From the NCBI GenBank assembly GCA_013397695.1, contig VYZI01000490.1:141247-205246 (forward strand): a stretch of 64,000 bases of DNA, in the 5' to 3' direction. Of the stretch, positions 12,201 to 24,230 are shown one piece after another. This DNA is from Centropus unirufus (lineage: Eukaryota; Chordata; Aves; Cuculiformes; Centropidae). Position numbers and translations under genes: made by a program. The notes below the pieces were generated by a model. The model did no database searches and was not told the DNA's origin. It saw nothing but the letters and a program-made list of their open reading frames with translations. Every line of letters starts with the position of its first letter. Within the stretch, counting starts at the first letter, position 1.

Positions 12201-14993
12201 CCTGTTGCATGAGCATCCTGAAGTTCGATGAGCGGCTCAAACCTGACCCTTGGCTGGGCAGCACAGCCACATCGTAGCTTTGTCTGCTCTCCTCAGCATC
12301 ACGAGTCTCTCTCTCCTTCCTGGAAGGTGATAAAGCTTTGACAGCAGCAGCAAAGTTTTGCTCTCCTGTATTCCCTTGCTGTTACTCTGCTCAGGAAAAT
12401 GACTTCATCCTGGGCCTGTCACTTAACCAAATGCTTTAAACAAGAAGCTGTTAAGTAAATAATGGATAATCACTGCAAGACACCTTTAAAATAATGAAGA
12501 GTGAGCCATTTACAAAGCCAAAGGGATAACTTAAGTGTCTAAATCCAGATGAGGATTCAGGTTGTCATTCATTAAGTTGCTCAGGTGTGTATGTGGGAGC
12601 TGATTAGAAGAGAGGTAGGATGTCATCTTTACCTTGTTCCATGACATTTGCTATTAGGCTTCTTTCCCTGACACACCAAGTCTGTACTGCCTCCTCACTC
12701 AGCACAGCTGTCTGTGCCATTGTCAGGGCAAGCCCACCAGGTCCGGGGCACTTGTTTAACAGATTCTGTTCCAGACAGAGACCATCCAAAAATGAGGGGT
12801 TTTCATCAATCTGACTCCTCTGAGGAGAAATTAGGAGCCCTTTGAAGTCTGATTTACTGTTCACAGAAATGGAGTGGAAGAGAAACACGCTCTTCTGTTT
12901 CACAAACAAAAGTGAAATATGAGATGGAAGTTAATATGCAAGTGAGTATGTGCAAAATGTATATGAAATAGTGGTATGTTTGGTACATTAGTTTGCACCT
13001 GACAATCCTGGAACAACCAGTTCCTCTCTCCTTCATCCAAAAAAACCCAAACCATCAAAGGGGGCAAACTTTGCCCTCAAATTATCAACCATGACTTCCC
13101 CTGAGGTCAATGAGAATTGGCTATATTACTCTCGAAGCAGAATTTTGCCTGGAAAACAGAATCTAGTAGAAAATATGCTACACTCTTCACTGCTAGAGAT
13201 TTGCTGGCCTTGCTTTCTTTACCTGCTTCCCATCCCTGCCCCCCAATTGAAATGGAAAAGTTGACATTTTGCACGGATACAGGTGCTGAGTTACTACGTG
13301 TGCAAAACGACCCTTCTTCAAGCAGGCTTGCAGAAGGTGTGGTGGAGGGCAAGAAGACAGTGTGCTAGTAAATACATTCAAGGAGGGGGAGATGAAACAC
13401 TTGAGACAAATCTTGAAACAATGATCAAAATCAATCCCATTGTATGATATCATTGGAGCTATTGCACTTCATTTGACTTTTCTGACTGATTTCTAGTTAC
13501 ACATCACCGAGGTGGAGGGCTCTGCTCTCTGTGACTCTGCCGCTGAGATGTGTGTGTCTTCATGTCCTGCATGCAAGATCCAAGTCACAGAGAAGTCCTC
13601 TAGTAGGACTTCCAGAGTTGAAAAGATGTAAATAACTTAAAGTACAATTTCTTCAATGAGTGAAAGATGTAAGGCTTCAATCCAATCCCTAGGGCCAGGT
13701 GAATGAAGAAAATATAGAAAGAAAAACTTCCTAGATAAAAAGGGTCACCAGAGCCTACTGAGTTCCTTACCATCATCCTATCTTGTCCTATTGCTGTTGC
13801 ACTGAGCCGTAGCAAACTTCTTAACTGCTATTCCTCTTTAAAAGGCAACTTATTTCTCCATTTCCTCTCCTTGCTGTTTTTCAGGCAGGGATTGCTAGGC
13901 TTTCTAACTCTTCTGAGTGTTTCATCCTGATTTCATGTAGAACTTCCATATTCTTTACTCTGAATCTTATGGTGGCCTCCACTGCCTGGATGTCCTTCAT
14001 AATTTCCCAGATAGTAAAGTATAGGATAGATAATTACAATTTGGGATGAAAAACCACTCATCTCCAGCTGTTCTCTCTTCAGCTTCACTCAATAAGCTGG
14101 ACCTTGTTTCAAAGCTGCTGTTGTGTGGAAGTATTCATTGTACTTCCTAACAGACTTTATACTCATAAACAGGCAACCATTCTTCATCTTTCTTACTTAG
14201 GCCTTACTATAACACTTGAAAGCCCATAGTTTATAATGAAATAGACATAGACTCACTGGGTGCACTGGAAAACGTGAAAAGTCTATCCCATGTTAAGTTC
14301 AAAGCCGAAGCACACATGCATCTCAAAACTGAACTTCTATGAAGTGCTTGATCTTTCATATGAACCTCTGGGCTTGTCTTAACTCATAACACTCACGTCA
14401 TTCTGTACAGTTTTCATGCAAGAAATCTGATCCATCCTCTATGCCTCAATGCCGGGCACTGTTTTTATTTAGATTTCCTCATTTTCTTTCTGATACTGGG
14501 ATAACTCCAGTAGCTTGTTACAACTGAATATTATAATTACAATTTATACTTAAAACTACAATAAGCTGTCTCAGAAATTGAGGCCAGACTTCAAGCTTGG
14601 ATCTGATGGGATTGACTGATAAGCTGATTTTACTATTGAGTATTAAACTGTGAGTGTAACTGATAGCTACGTATTTAAGAACAGCTTGGTCACTAAAAGT
14701 AATGAGAAACAGTGATAAAGTGGATATTTTATGAAAGGGGGTGCCAAGGAATTTCTAGTCGGAGGTAAGAAAGGTCACTGGAAAACTGCTCTAGACACAA
14801 CATATCTCCTGCTGGGGTGGTTGAACATGGCCGACCTGGCTAGAATTGCCCAGGACAGGTGAGAAGAAGTGGTTTTACCCCATTCTAAGACATCTTGGTA
14901 GTAAAACCATGTCCAACAAAGACTGAAATCCAAGTGGGGTAAGAGGTTGCAGCCCTCGCATGCTTTGCAGTCCTGGCCAGCTGCTTCTGCTCT
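6209..14993. other. Non-coding stretch with one candidate conserved element
   Basis: No convincing exon, RNA gene or transposon is visible over nearly 9 kb. A C-rich tract lies near 10640-10660. The very AT-rich block 8560-8900 is described separately. The open frames of 60-125 codons here have no recognisable similarity, and many overlap on both strands, as expected of chance frames. Confidence 0.45.
8560..8900. promoter_or_regulatory. Candidate conserved non-coding element, homeodomain-word rich
   Basis: A dense run of AT-rich words such as TTGATTGAATG, TGATTATTCATCA and GTAATTAAG resembles PBX/HOX-type and other homeodomain sites. The 10-mer TTATTCATCA occurs twice, at 8694-8703 and 8731-8740. 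Complexity is high for its AT content, without simple tandem runs, which is the look of many vertebrate developmental enhancers. This is pattern-based inference only; conservation has not been tested. Confidence 0.3.
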
Positions 14994-15026
14994 GTCCTCA
15001 GGGCTGCTGGGGACAGCCCTCAGGAC
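14994..15026. repeat. Imperfect inverted repeat (13-bp arms, 7-base loop)
   Basis: GTCCTCAGGGCTG at 14994-15006 is followed by a 7-base loop and CAGCCCTCAGGAC at 15014-15026. The arms pair with a single mismatch. It lies in a locally GC-richer stretch. By rough reckoning about one such structure is expected by chance in 64 kb, so function is not implied. Confidence 0.6.
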
Positions 15027-18000
15027 TCCTTTGCTCTCATGCACGAGCCGGGCACATTTTCTGTAGCATTGTGGAAGAGAGAGAGCCCCATAATAACCCC
15101 ACAGGATCAGGGAAAAGCCCCAGTAATTCCGGACTGTGGGCTTCACTGCCCCATTCTTGCTCCCCTCATCTTGCTGTCTCCGAGTAAGGCGTCTGCTGGC
15201 AACTTATCCCTCAACAGGACAAGGAGGAGTGGAGAGGGGCTGAACCCTCACTGGACTGATCTCATCAGACATGGAGCCTCCAACTCTGCAGAAGAAGCAA
15301 GGGTGAGGGTAGGTCAAGAAACAGATGTGACACTCGAGGTTGAACTGGTCTATAGCGGGAGAGCTTGTGCTCACTTTTGCTCTGTGGGATGAGCTGCTTG
15401 CAGAGCTAAGTTGTAGCTGTGGGGACGAATGTCACAGACATTGATGTGAAACTGGGTGAGGCGTAATGCCCGAACGAAACAACTGTGAGCTGACCACATG
15501 TAGGGCTTACAAGTGGAGGTCTCGTGAAGAAATTCCAGGAGTATTTCTCAATATTCTCAATATTTTGGATCTGGCAGCACAATAAATATGGTATGAATAT
15601 CAGGCAAGGGAAGATATGCTGTAAAAAATATGATCTCAATCTTTTAAGGAAAATGAAAGAGCCAGAAAAAAACAACCTAAGGATTTAGAAGCTCATCACA
15701 TACTGGCCTGGGGTAGGAGTCATGACTTTTAAGTGCTTGAGGTTGACAGGAGTAGGCAAATATTGATTCAAAGCTCCAGGATGCAATGTGACAGCAAATG
15801 CTCCTTTGTGATCACTAATATATGTCCTGGGGAAAGGAGCACATGCTACAGCTTTTGGAGAGTATGTGAGAACATCCACTATTTGTGCTTTCCTTCAGTT
15901 TCCTGTAGGAATAGGATTTTTTCCTTTCTTGTTGTTTTCCCCAGCTGGTTTCTATAGGCAAGGCAGGCATTTAAAATTCTCTGTACAATCGTAATGCAGC
16001 TGTAGTTCTGGGAGATATCACTGAACACACTTTTTTTTCCCTTGGCATTTCGGTTAGATTGGAAACATTTTCTTGCATTGCAAAAAAAAATTAAAATCCT
16101 TGCATATAAAATATATCATACGCAGTCTTTGAAATTACAGGGTCTGGGAGAGGAAGCTTAGTTGGAAGACATTCAGCTGAAAGGAGAAATAATGCCTACA
16201 ATAAATTTGATTCTCTTTTTTTTCGGTTTCTCCCTCTTTTCCGACACGTAGCTTTGATAAGAAAGGATAGGACACATAATTACCCATTTTCTCCCCCTCT
16301 TCTAACATTTATACTTGTAAAAGCCGTACATTTTGGAAAGCTTGCAATGTGGGAAAATAATAAAGCATTATGTCTGTTCAGCCAGAAAAAGACGATATTA
16401 AAAAGCTCTGAATGCTCAGATGAATTCTCAGCCTGATCTAAAACAGAGCAGAGGGAAAAAAAGTCACCAGAGTTTCATAAATTCTAGGTACAGCTTTGAC
16501 AGAAAATGTAATATAGGGGCCAAATCATGTGCTTTGCATCACAGAGTCAGCAGTTTCTGGCCATAGCATGGGCATATCTGTTCCTAGAGAGAAAGGGGTG
16601 TGCCTGGGATACTCTTCTGGGGAGTTGATTCCCTGCCTGCGGTTCTGATCTCTCGTGGCTTAAATAAACCTGGAAGGACGTTTTCACAATTAAAAATTAC
16701 ACTGCTAATAAAAAAAAAAAAAAGGAAAATTCTCCTGGTTTTTGACCGGCACTGGCTGTTAATAGCTGAGGTAAGGCGAAGCCAGCTGGGTGTGTGGTCT
16801 GCAAACACAGCCAAGGATCTGGCCTGACATGTCTGACTCTGGTCTGAGTTACACCGGTGGACGCGGAACGGGACCAAATCCTCTAGCAGAGCTGCGCTAA
16901 AGCCAGATCAGGCTGCTCTGTGCCAGAGTTTTAAATAGCGGGATTTTAGAGCAATGTGGAGGAATAGTTGACTCCAATTGCTTGTTCCCACCTGTGATAT
17001 GAGCAAGAGTAGATGTAGCTCCCTGGGCAGAGCTGCCCTGAGCTCCAGCTCCTGCAGCGTGGGACACAGCTGTCTTTGTTGCTGGGTCATGGTGCTGCAG
17101 CTACAAGAGCATCCTCTGTTAAAAGGAGTAATTTCCTCTCTGTTTTGGCTCCTGCGGCTCAGAAGAGTTAATGTCCTGGAATTAGATCAGTTCAAAAAGA
17201 ACTTGATTGATGAGAGACTTGCACCTATATGACCCAAAAACCAAGGCAGGGTTTGATCAGTGGTGAAATGCTACATTTGTTATGGAAGATTTTCAGTTCT
17301 CATATTCTACCTAACTCTGTCTGTTCAGCTAGTACACAGCAGCTCTAAGGCACAGCACTGTATGAGCAAGTTTATGGTCCCAAGCAACCTGAAAATGAGA
17401 GCTGTATGTTGCCGTAAAATATCAGCATGAAGTGTTCTTTTTTTTTAATACAGGCTCCAGGTCTTTTGTGTTTAATGTCTAAGTGAGATATATGATACTA
17501 GTAGATGCAAAGTATAAACTCTGACAGATTCGTATTAGCTAGAAAGTATGCAGAAAAAAAAAGGCAGTACAGAATATCCATTGAGTACAATGGAAAATCC
17601 TCACGATAAATCAATTTCCAGATTTCTTCCTTGCTGCTGCAAAGAACAAGTGGTTTAAAAGACCAAACTCTCCAAAGCCCAGTTGGGAAAAAGCTTATTA
17701 AACTAGGGTGGGGAGAACTGAAATCAATCTCCTCAATTAATCCTCTGTTTGGACTCCTTTTAAGAGTTTAGCACATGTTATTTTTCTTTAATGGGAGATT
17801 TAGTACTTGGGCAAATGTTCCCACATATCAAGCAAATGTAAAGTCACTTCTTTACTTTTTCCATAGCCTTTCCTGATAAATGAGGGAAAATATTTTTATT
17901 TTGAATAAAAGTCTATTACTTCCTGCTAATTTTCATGCCCAAACCTGATCTCTGCTAAACTAATATAAATCAGAAGCAAGTTGGTTGAAAGCAGTGAAGT

Positions 18001-21000
18001 AAGATTAGCATGGGAGCAGAGCTGTACCCGTAACAGCCTTGCAACAGATCTCTCTCCCAGCTTAAATTTCTGCAGAAGTATGCAAGCCAACAGCATGAAT
18101 CACGTATAATTAAGAGCAGAATTTAGCCCAAAAGGTTGCATATAAAACGGTACACATTGCTGTGGCAGCAGGTTGATGTCACGCACACACAGGAGTTTTA
18201 CTTTCTTCCTGCACTAATGAGAAGATCTTTAAGTTGTGAAAAAGAAGGCAATTATTCAGGAGTAAACACTGAAATCAGTGATGTGAAAGTGTGGACAATA
18301 TGCAGTATTACTGAGCAAGTAAATTGCAGTTTATGTACTGGAGCTTTTTGAACCTTTTCTCCAATATGAAATGCTTTCTTTCAGAAAAGTAATGTGAAAA
18401 ACAAAACTGTAGTAAAAAAAATCCATTAACTTTCGCAATGGTTTCATGTGTTTTCTTGCTATTTAAATTTAATGTTTATCTAATAAATAGTATTTCAGTG
18501 TTAAACAGTAACTCTCTGTCCCATTTTGAAAGTCAGAGCGCCCTTCAGGAGCTGCTACGATGCCTTTGAAAGCAGTTTTTCTCTAATGAAAAGACATACT
18601 ATGCCACTGGAGCAGGGTCCCAAGGAAGGCTGCCCACCACTTTCTGCCTCTGGGTAATCTGGCCTCAAACACAACCCTGCGTCAATCTTTCTCGCTTGTT
18701 CGTTTTCTTCCTGTTCTGGAGTAAACTAACCAGTACGTTGGAAAGAAAGTTTATCAAGACAATGCCACAGTCCAAAGTCAAGCAATTAGTTACTGCATGA
18801 ATAGGTTTTTTTTTAAAAATAGGGGGTTATCTGTTGCTTTTCCTGTGGGGAAAAAGATACAAAACGTTTTTCAGGCTTTCAGGTTTTGCCTACCGAAGTA
18901 CAGCACAATATTAATTTCTTTACTTCATTAAGGCTACTTACTTGCTCATAACTATGTGCGCTAAAGCATGTTGTTGAAATAATGCCCTAGGTAGTACCAC
19001 CAGCCCACAACCCCCCTGCAAAAAACCAATCCTAAAGTCAAATGAAATTACTATTCTGCTTCTGTGAAGTTTAAAAACAAGCTTCGGTTCTAATTCTTAA
19101 ACAGAGGAAATTAAATTCATACTTTCCAGTACAGTTAATCCTGAGCTGTTTGACATATTTGAACATTAGCCATTTATACTGGGGTATAAACTGAGTGTGG
19201 CTTTCAGAAATGCACTATTCCTCTACACTGTTCATCCAAATTGGCTGTCAAAAGTTATCTGAAGAATTTCAGCAGCTGACCTGCGTTATCATGGCCACCA
19301 GCTGCTAAAAGCTGTGGATGGTGATGAGAGCTTAGGTGAGAGAGGAGAATATGGCGAGAAGTTAAAAGACAGGAGAGCAGAGAAGGTCTGTGAGCTCTGC
19401 AGGTCCTTGACCCTTGTTTCTTACTCACTAAAGGGAAACGGTGGCTGAGCAATGCCTACTGAATTGGGCCCTTTGGGTGGAGCCCTTCGGAGAGGACAGG
19501 GAAATGATGAGCTGCGATATTTATTTCAAGCAAATGAAATACAGGGTTATACACTTCATGTCTTATGCTAAACTGTTCATATTAGAAATGATAAGGATAA
19601 AGCTGATTAAACTGTCGTGACTCAAGCTGGGATTTGTCTTACAGGACTTTAGTACAGTTAACCATTTTCCAGGTAGCCATCAACCCCCCTGCATAACTAG
19701 TGGAGAGAAACATTAGAATAAGATTTACCTGGATTTTATTAACTGAGATACCTATTTCTTTTTGTTAACTCTAGAGGAAACATTGATAACTAACACAGAT
19801 ACCGTCAGGTATGTTTGATTAGGTGAAACCCGTTTTCTTTGTTTCTAATTGTGGATTAGGCAAAAGATAGAAAAAAAGGGGTTAACATTTCTAGATTGCT
19901 CAGCAGATTTCAATTCGAGGTTCCCAAGTCCCTGCAGTTTGCAAGACTTGTTTAAAAGGTCACCTTCACTTCTCACAAAACAATTTTTATTGTTAGAAAA
20001 AGATAAACAGTAAGGGCAGCAAAAGAGGACCAAAAAAATCCAACTGTTCTTTTCTTCCACTGCTTCATTCTTTTCCCAAGCTGTATTTTTTATTGACTTG
20101 AATAGGTCTTGAAAAAGAGCATGAGAATGAATTAAGACAACGAAGAAGCACTTTGCTGAGCAAGTTGCAGATGTGGCTGAACGTTGACATGTATTTTCTG
20201 TCACCATTGTTTCTCTTACTCCTTGCTGTTCATTCCAAGCAAGAAGAATGTGATTGCTTATCATGGCAATCCTGAAATAAGTCTCCTGTTTTATAAGATC
20301 GCAACACTGCTCTTTGTGTCATACAATTCTGGTAGAAATGTGGACAAAATGAGTTAATACTTATTGGCAGCAATGGTGACGTACTTCTATCTAAAAGTCC
20401 TGAACATAATGGTAGTCTGAGTTTTATTTTTGTTTTTATGTCACACAGAGGAGGGGATGGAGTATGGGAATGGGATGGATGAATTCCTGAGATCTGAACT
20501 CCATGTGGATGCTGAGTCTGTGGCCTCGGGCTAGTCTGGCCTTTCAGTACTTCAGCAACTGACACCCTATAAATACACAAATAATAGATAGGAACAACTT
20601 AGGTCTGGATTTCATCCTGGCATCAGAAGGCATGAGCCCAGGACTTGCAGACAGCAGTCTCCTGACAATATGCCTTAAGGCCCATGAGCTACAGTACCAA
20701 GTACCACAGTCACTTTCCATCTTATTCCTAAAATACCGATGAAGCAAGGCTTAGAAGTGGTCCTCTGCTCACCTTCCCATATCAATAAAATGGGGCTAAT
20801 AAAAATATTTCTCTTTTAGCTGTGCTTATTTGCAAGACTGTCAAGATTTAACTTAATGGCAGAATAAGCCTCTATTTTTTCAAAAATTATCTGAAATCAC
20901 AAGTGCCAGCCTGGTCCTGCATTACTACTGATATTAGATCAACATAAGCGATGAATGTCTAATCAGTACCAAAGAACTGTAAGATTAAAGAACTATTTAT

Positions 21001-22546
21001 TGAAAGATAAAATGTGAAAAAACCATAAGAGTGATATAGGAAAAAAGAAATTACTTAAGATATCTAGCAAACCTGACAGGGGTTTTGTTATAATTATACA
21101 GCAGGTTTAATAACTGTAAAAACTGTGAGGTTTGTTGGAACTAATTGGTGTAAACCACTGATACAAATTTCTCCCTCCCTCTCTTGCTGGTATATGTAAT
21201 TCAGAAGAATGAAAGGAGCCGGATTGCTAATTGGGAAAGGTTCAATAGGTTATATTTTCTGAGAAAGTTGTGCTTCCACAAACACTTTGTGGCCAGATCC
21301 TCTCATCCCAGCTCAGACAAAATTCTGAACAAAACTCAGCATTGCTATGCTTCAGGATTAAGTCTTGTCTTTGTTACATGCCTCTGCCTTTGGGGTCACT
21401 TAAGGTTGCCAGTAGACCCAAGTGAATGAACTACATTTCAATAAGCTTGCTTCTTTGAAGCTGCAGTGCAAAAGGGGATGTATAGTGGATTATAGTACAG
21501 TACACATCATAGCATAAAATCATCCAGCACATACTAAAAGAGCTGACTGTAAGATGCAGACCTCAGCCTGAGACTCAAAGTTCACCCAGTCTGGATAACG
21601 TCAATGCTGAGAAGACTGATTCTGTGTCGTGTTGCCTACAGAGCATTGTGCAAGATGCTCAGCCCAGGCGAAAATCAGGAACAGCTCACCTCATCTCCTG
21701 CCGTGAGCACTTCTCTGGGTACACAAGGGCATGGCACTTCAGCATCTTCTTCTGCAGGTCTTCAGGGCAGCACAAGGAAGTGGCATGGATCTGCCCCAGG
21801 CACAGGACTGCACTCTCGGGCTGGATCTCTCCCTCTTCCAAGGGAGACAATATCTTCTCATCATCCGCACCGTACACATGTTGATTAACCCCTACACTCC
21901 TTTGCTCCACAGGAAAAAATTAAACAACAAATTTTTAAATTTTTCTCTCCAAATTCCTCTCAATTGTATGCCTGTCCCTATTTTATGGCATACAGCAAGC
22001 CCTGCTGGTGTTTTCAGGTCCATGTCCCTGGTGCTTATTGGTAGCAGGAATCTGCCCTTAACCAAAGACATACACCAGAAGGTCACTGTGACTTCTTTAT
22101 CTCATATAGCAACACAAAGCAATCATGTTGTGTTCACCCCGTATTGCTTCTAAGGATCACTTCTGGTCAAACAGATCTCTGGAGCTTACAAATGTGAGCA
22201 GTTTTCTGCTGTAAGGAGAAGAGGCCAGAGGCCAAGAAGCTCTGAACCCTTGGAAAGTGAAGGCAGGACATTTGTTTGCTGAAAGGAAAGCTGCTGGTAT
22301 GCCGTGTTTGATTTGCAGTCTCCTGCTGAGGCAATAAATGTTCAGAACTGCTGGCATCATTATGTGCTTCTGCTTGAAGCCGTCACTGTATCAGTAGCTT
22401 TCAGTGCATCTGAAAAAGTCAACGAAAAAAAAAAAAAAGAGCTTTTCTTCCAGCCAGGAGCGGGATAAAATAGAATGAATTAAATTTTTTAAACCTGCTC
22501 TCAACTTTTCCAGAAACTGGTGGGGTGAAATACAGTGGCAAAACAC
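15027..22546. other. Non-coding stretch, no gene seen
   Basis: Mixed-composition DNA with an A-run near 16710-16724 and another near 22425-22438. Overlapping open frames on both strands (for example around 15039-15392, 19845-20580 and 21604-22153) have no recognisable domain, no good flanking splice sites that I could pair, and no mutual consistency. Confidence 0.45.
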
Positions 22547-23188
22547 ATGCGTGCTGCTAGCTCTGGGTGTGAGCAGGAGCTGGATGTGAGCACAGACAAT
22601 GATGCTTCTTTGCAGTGTGCAGTGGTGGTACTTCATGCACACCTAGGCAAGAGGGCTTTCAGGTGCTCATGCATCCCTGGCTCAAACAGTCACTTCTTCA
22701 GGTCAGGGGAATCTTACGAATCTGGACAGTGCCTGTTATTAAGTGAATTTTGCCATGCACTGTTCAGGAATCGTATGGATAATAATCACCCGAGTATTGC
22801 CTGGGAAGTATTGAAGAAGAGGTTGGAGTATGTGAGAAACATCACTCTAAGCCTTCCTAACCCCGTTGGCAATGTGTTTACTCTGCAGCTTCATATAGAT
22901 TTTTGGGAAAACGGCTGGTTGTACAAGTTGGCTTTACAAGAAAAGAAGGAAAGTCCATCTTCAGGTATGAAAGCTGCCAGCCAGAGAGTAAACTTTGGAT
23001 TTATACACACTTTCCATAGATATGGTTCTACTGTATGTGGGAATGATAGGGGCTATTGTAAGAAAAAAAAATGCTGTAGTTGCTGCAGTGCCTTGACATT
23101 CACCCAGAGTCTGCAACAGTCTTTGTGTAATACCCTGAGCCGCTTTAACAGAAACAGTTTTGTATATAGAAGCACACTGCCTGGCTGA
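22547..23188 (+). CDS. Unrecognised 213-codon open reading frame (doubtful gene)
   Basis: From the ATG at 22547 the frame stays open for 213 codons to TGA at 23186-23188. This is the longest uninterrupted frame outside the CpG island, in DNA of ordinary AT content. The predicted protein is rich in Cys, Ser and Asn and has a short basic-then-cysteine stretch (KKKKCCSCC) near residue 173. It shows no signal peptide, clear membrane segment or family motif that I know. The ATG context is poor, with C at -3. A length like this is unlikely but not extraordinary by chance over 128 kb of strand. It could be a chance frame, a decayed single-exon gene, or part of an unannotated transcript. I give it low odds of being a real gene. 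Confidence 0.12.
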   Translation: MRAASSGCEQELDVSTDNDASLQCAVVVLHAHLGKRAFRCSCIPGSNSHFFRSGESYESGQCLLLSEFCHALFRNRMDNNHPSIAWEVLKKRLEYVRNITLSLPNPVGNVFTLQLHIDFWENGWLYKLALQEKKESPSSGMKAASQRVNFGFIHTFHRYGSTVCGNDRGYCKKKKCCSCCSALTFTQSLQQSLCNTLSRFNRNSFVYRSTLPG

Positions 23189-24190
23189 GGCCCTTTTCTG
23201 ACTTCCCAAGGCAGCTAGAAGGAATACCACGTCAGGTAACGTACACATCACTTGCATCTAGTGTTGAAGTGCTGTTTCCCCTTTGTGTTATGTGCAGAGG
23301 AACTGCTAAGCTTAGCATAAAGAGAGAAATGCAGTTGTAGCACACATGACTAACATTAGAAAATTATTCTTGAGGCTTTCGCTCACTGAAAATTAAAAAA
23401 AAAACCCTCAAGCCCTTGAGACAAACACTTTAATGTAGCTTGGAAAATAACAGAAAAGCTGCTCTGAGTGCTGGGCAACCCACCAAGAGTTCACAAGTTA
23501 ATAAGACTCAAGAAAGCATTACTGTAAGCAACATTTCGGTTTTGGGCCTTAAATTAAGCATATATTTTCCATAATGAATAGAAATACATGCCTGAGATTT
23601 AAAGAAAATGTGAAGAAGGTTATGGGAATAGGGCATAGTAGGAAAAGCTTCCCTATTATGTCATGTGCTTCTCTGCATGCTAACACCAACATCAACAATA
23701 AAAACCCAAAACGCTGAACTTACGTTTCTGCAGTTATGGAAGGCGTTTGGTCTGGCGTTGGGACTTATGATTATTTTAATGAATAAAATGCGCCACTGGC
23801 TCTGAGGGTCATTTAATGTCCCTTGGGGGAATACCTTGCACAGCTCACGCTGTGTGTTTTTCTCCTCTGAGCAGAGTGATCCTCCTCATGTTGCCAACTA
23901 GGAACAATCCTTCATCAGGACTCTCCACAAAGGTGAGAAGAGTATAAGCCATGGTTGGCAGAGATCACAGGAGGCCTACCAGCAGCTAAGGAGAATCATC
24001 TCTTTGAAGTTACTAGCATAAACAAGCAAAACTGAGTTCATGTAATAGCTCTCCCACAGGCACATTTGGGAGGTTTGCTTGAGTGTCCCATGGAAAGGCA
24101 TTGCATGACAGCCTCAAAAGGATTTCCTGAGGAAGAATGGATTTCACTGACTCCATCTATGTTTTATTTATTTTAGGAGTTTGGGTCATG
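23189..24190. other. Non-coding stretch, no gene seen
   Basis: No exon, RNA gene or transposon recognised. The part around 23740-23850 has balanced composition and few simple runs but no identifiable element. Confidence 0.45.
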
Positions 24191-24230
24191 TTATATATAA
24201 TATGATATATAATATATATGATATATAATT
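24191..24230. repeat. AT-only, self-complementary microsatellite
   Basis: About 40 bases made almost entirely of ATAT, AATAT and GATATAT words. The run is largely its own reverse complement and could extrude as a cruciform. It is a degenerate (TA)n-type satellite. Confidence 0.85.

Noticed and set aside
16700..16727. A-run preceded by AATAAA-like words, considered as a retroposed poly-A tail
   Set aside because: No gene-like body precedes it and no flanking duplication is evident.
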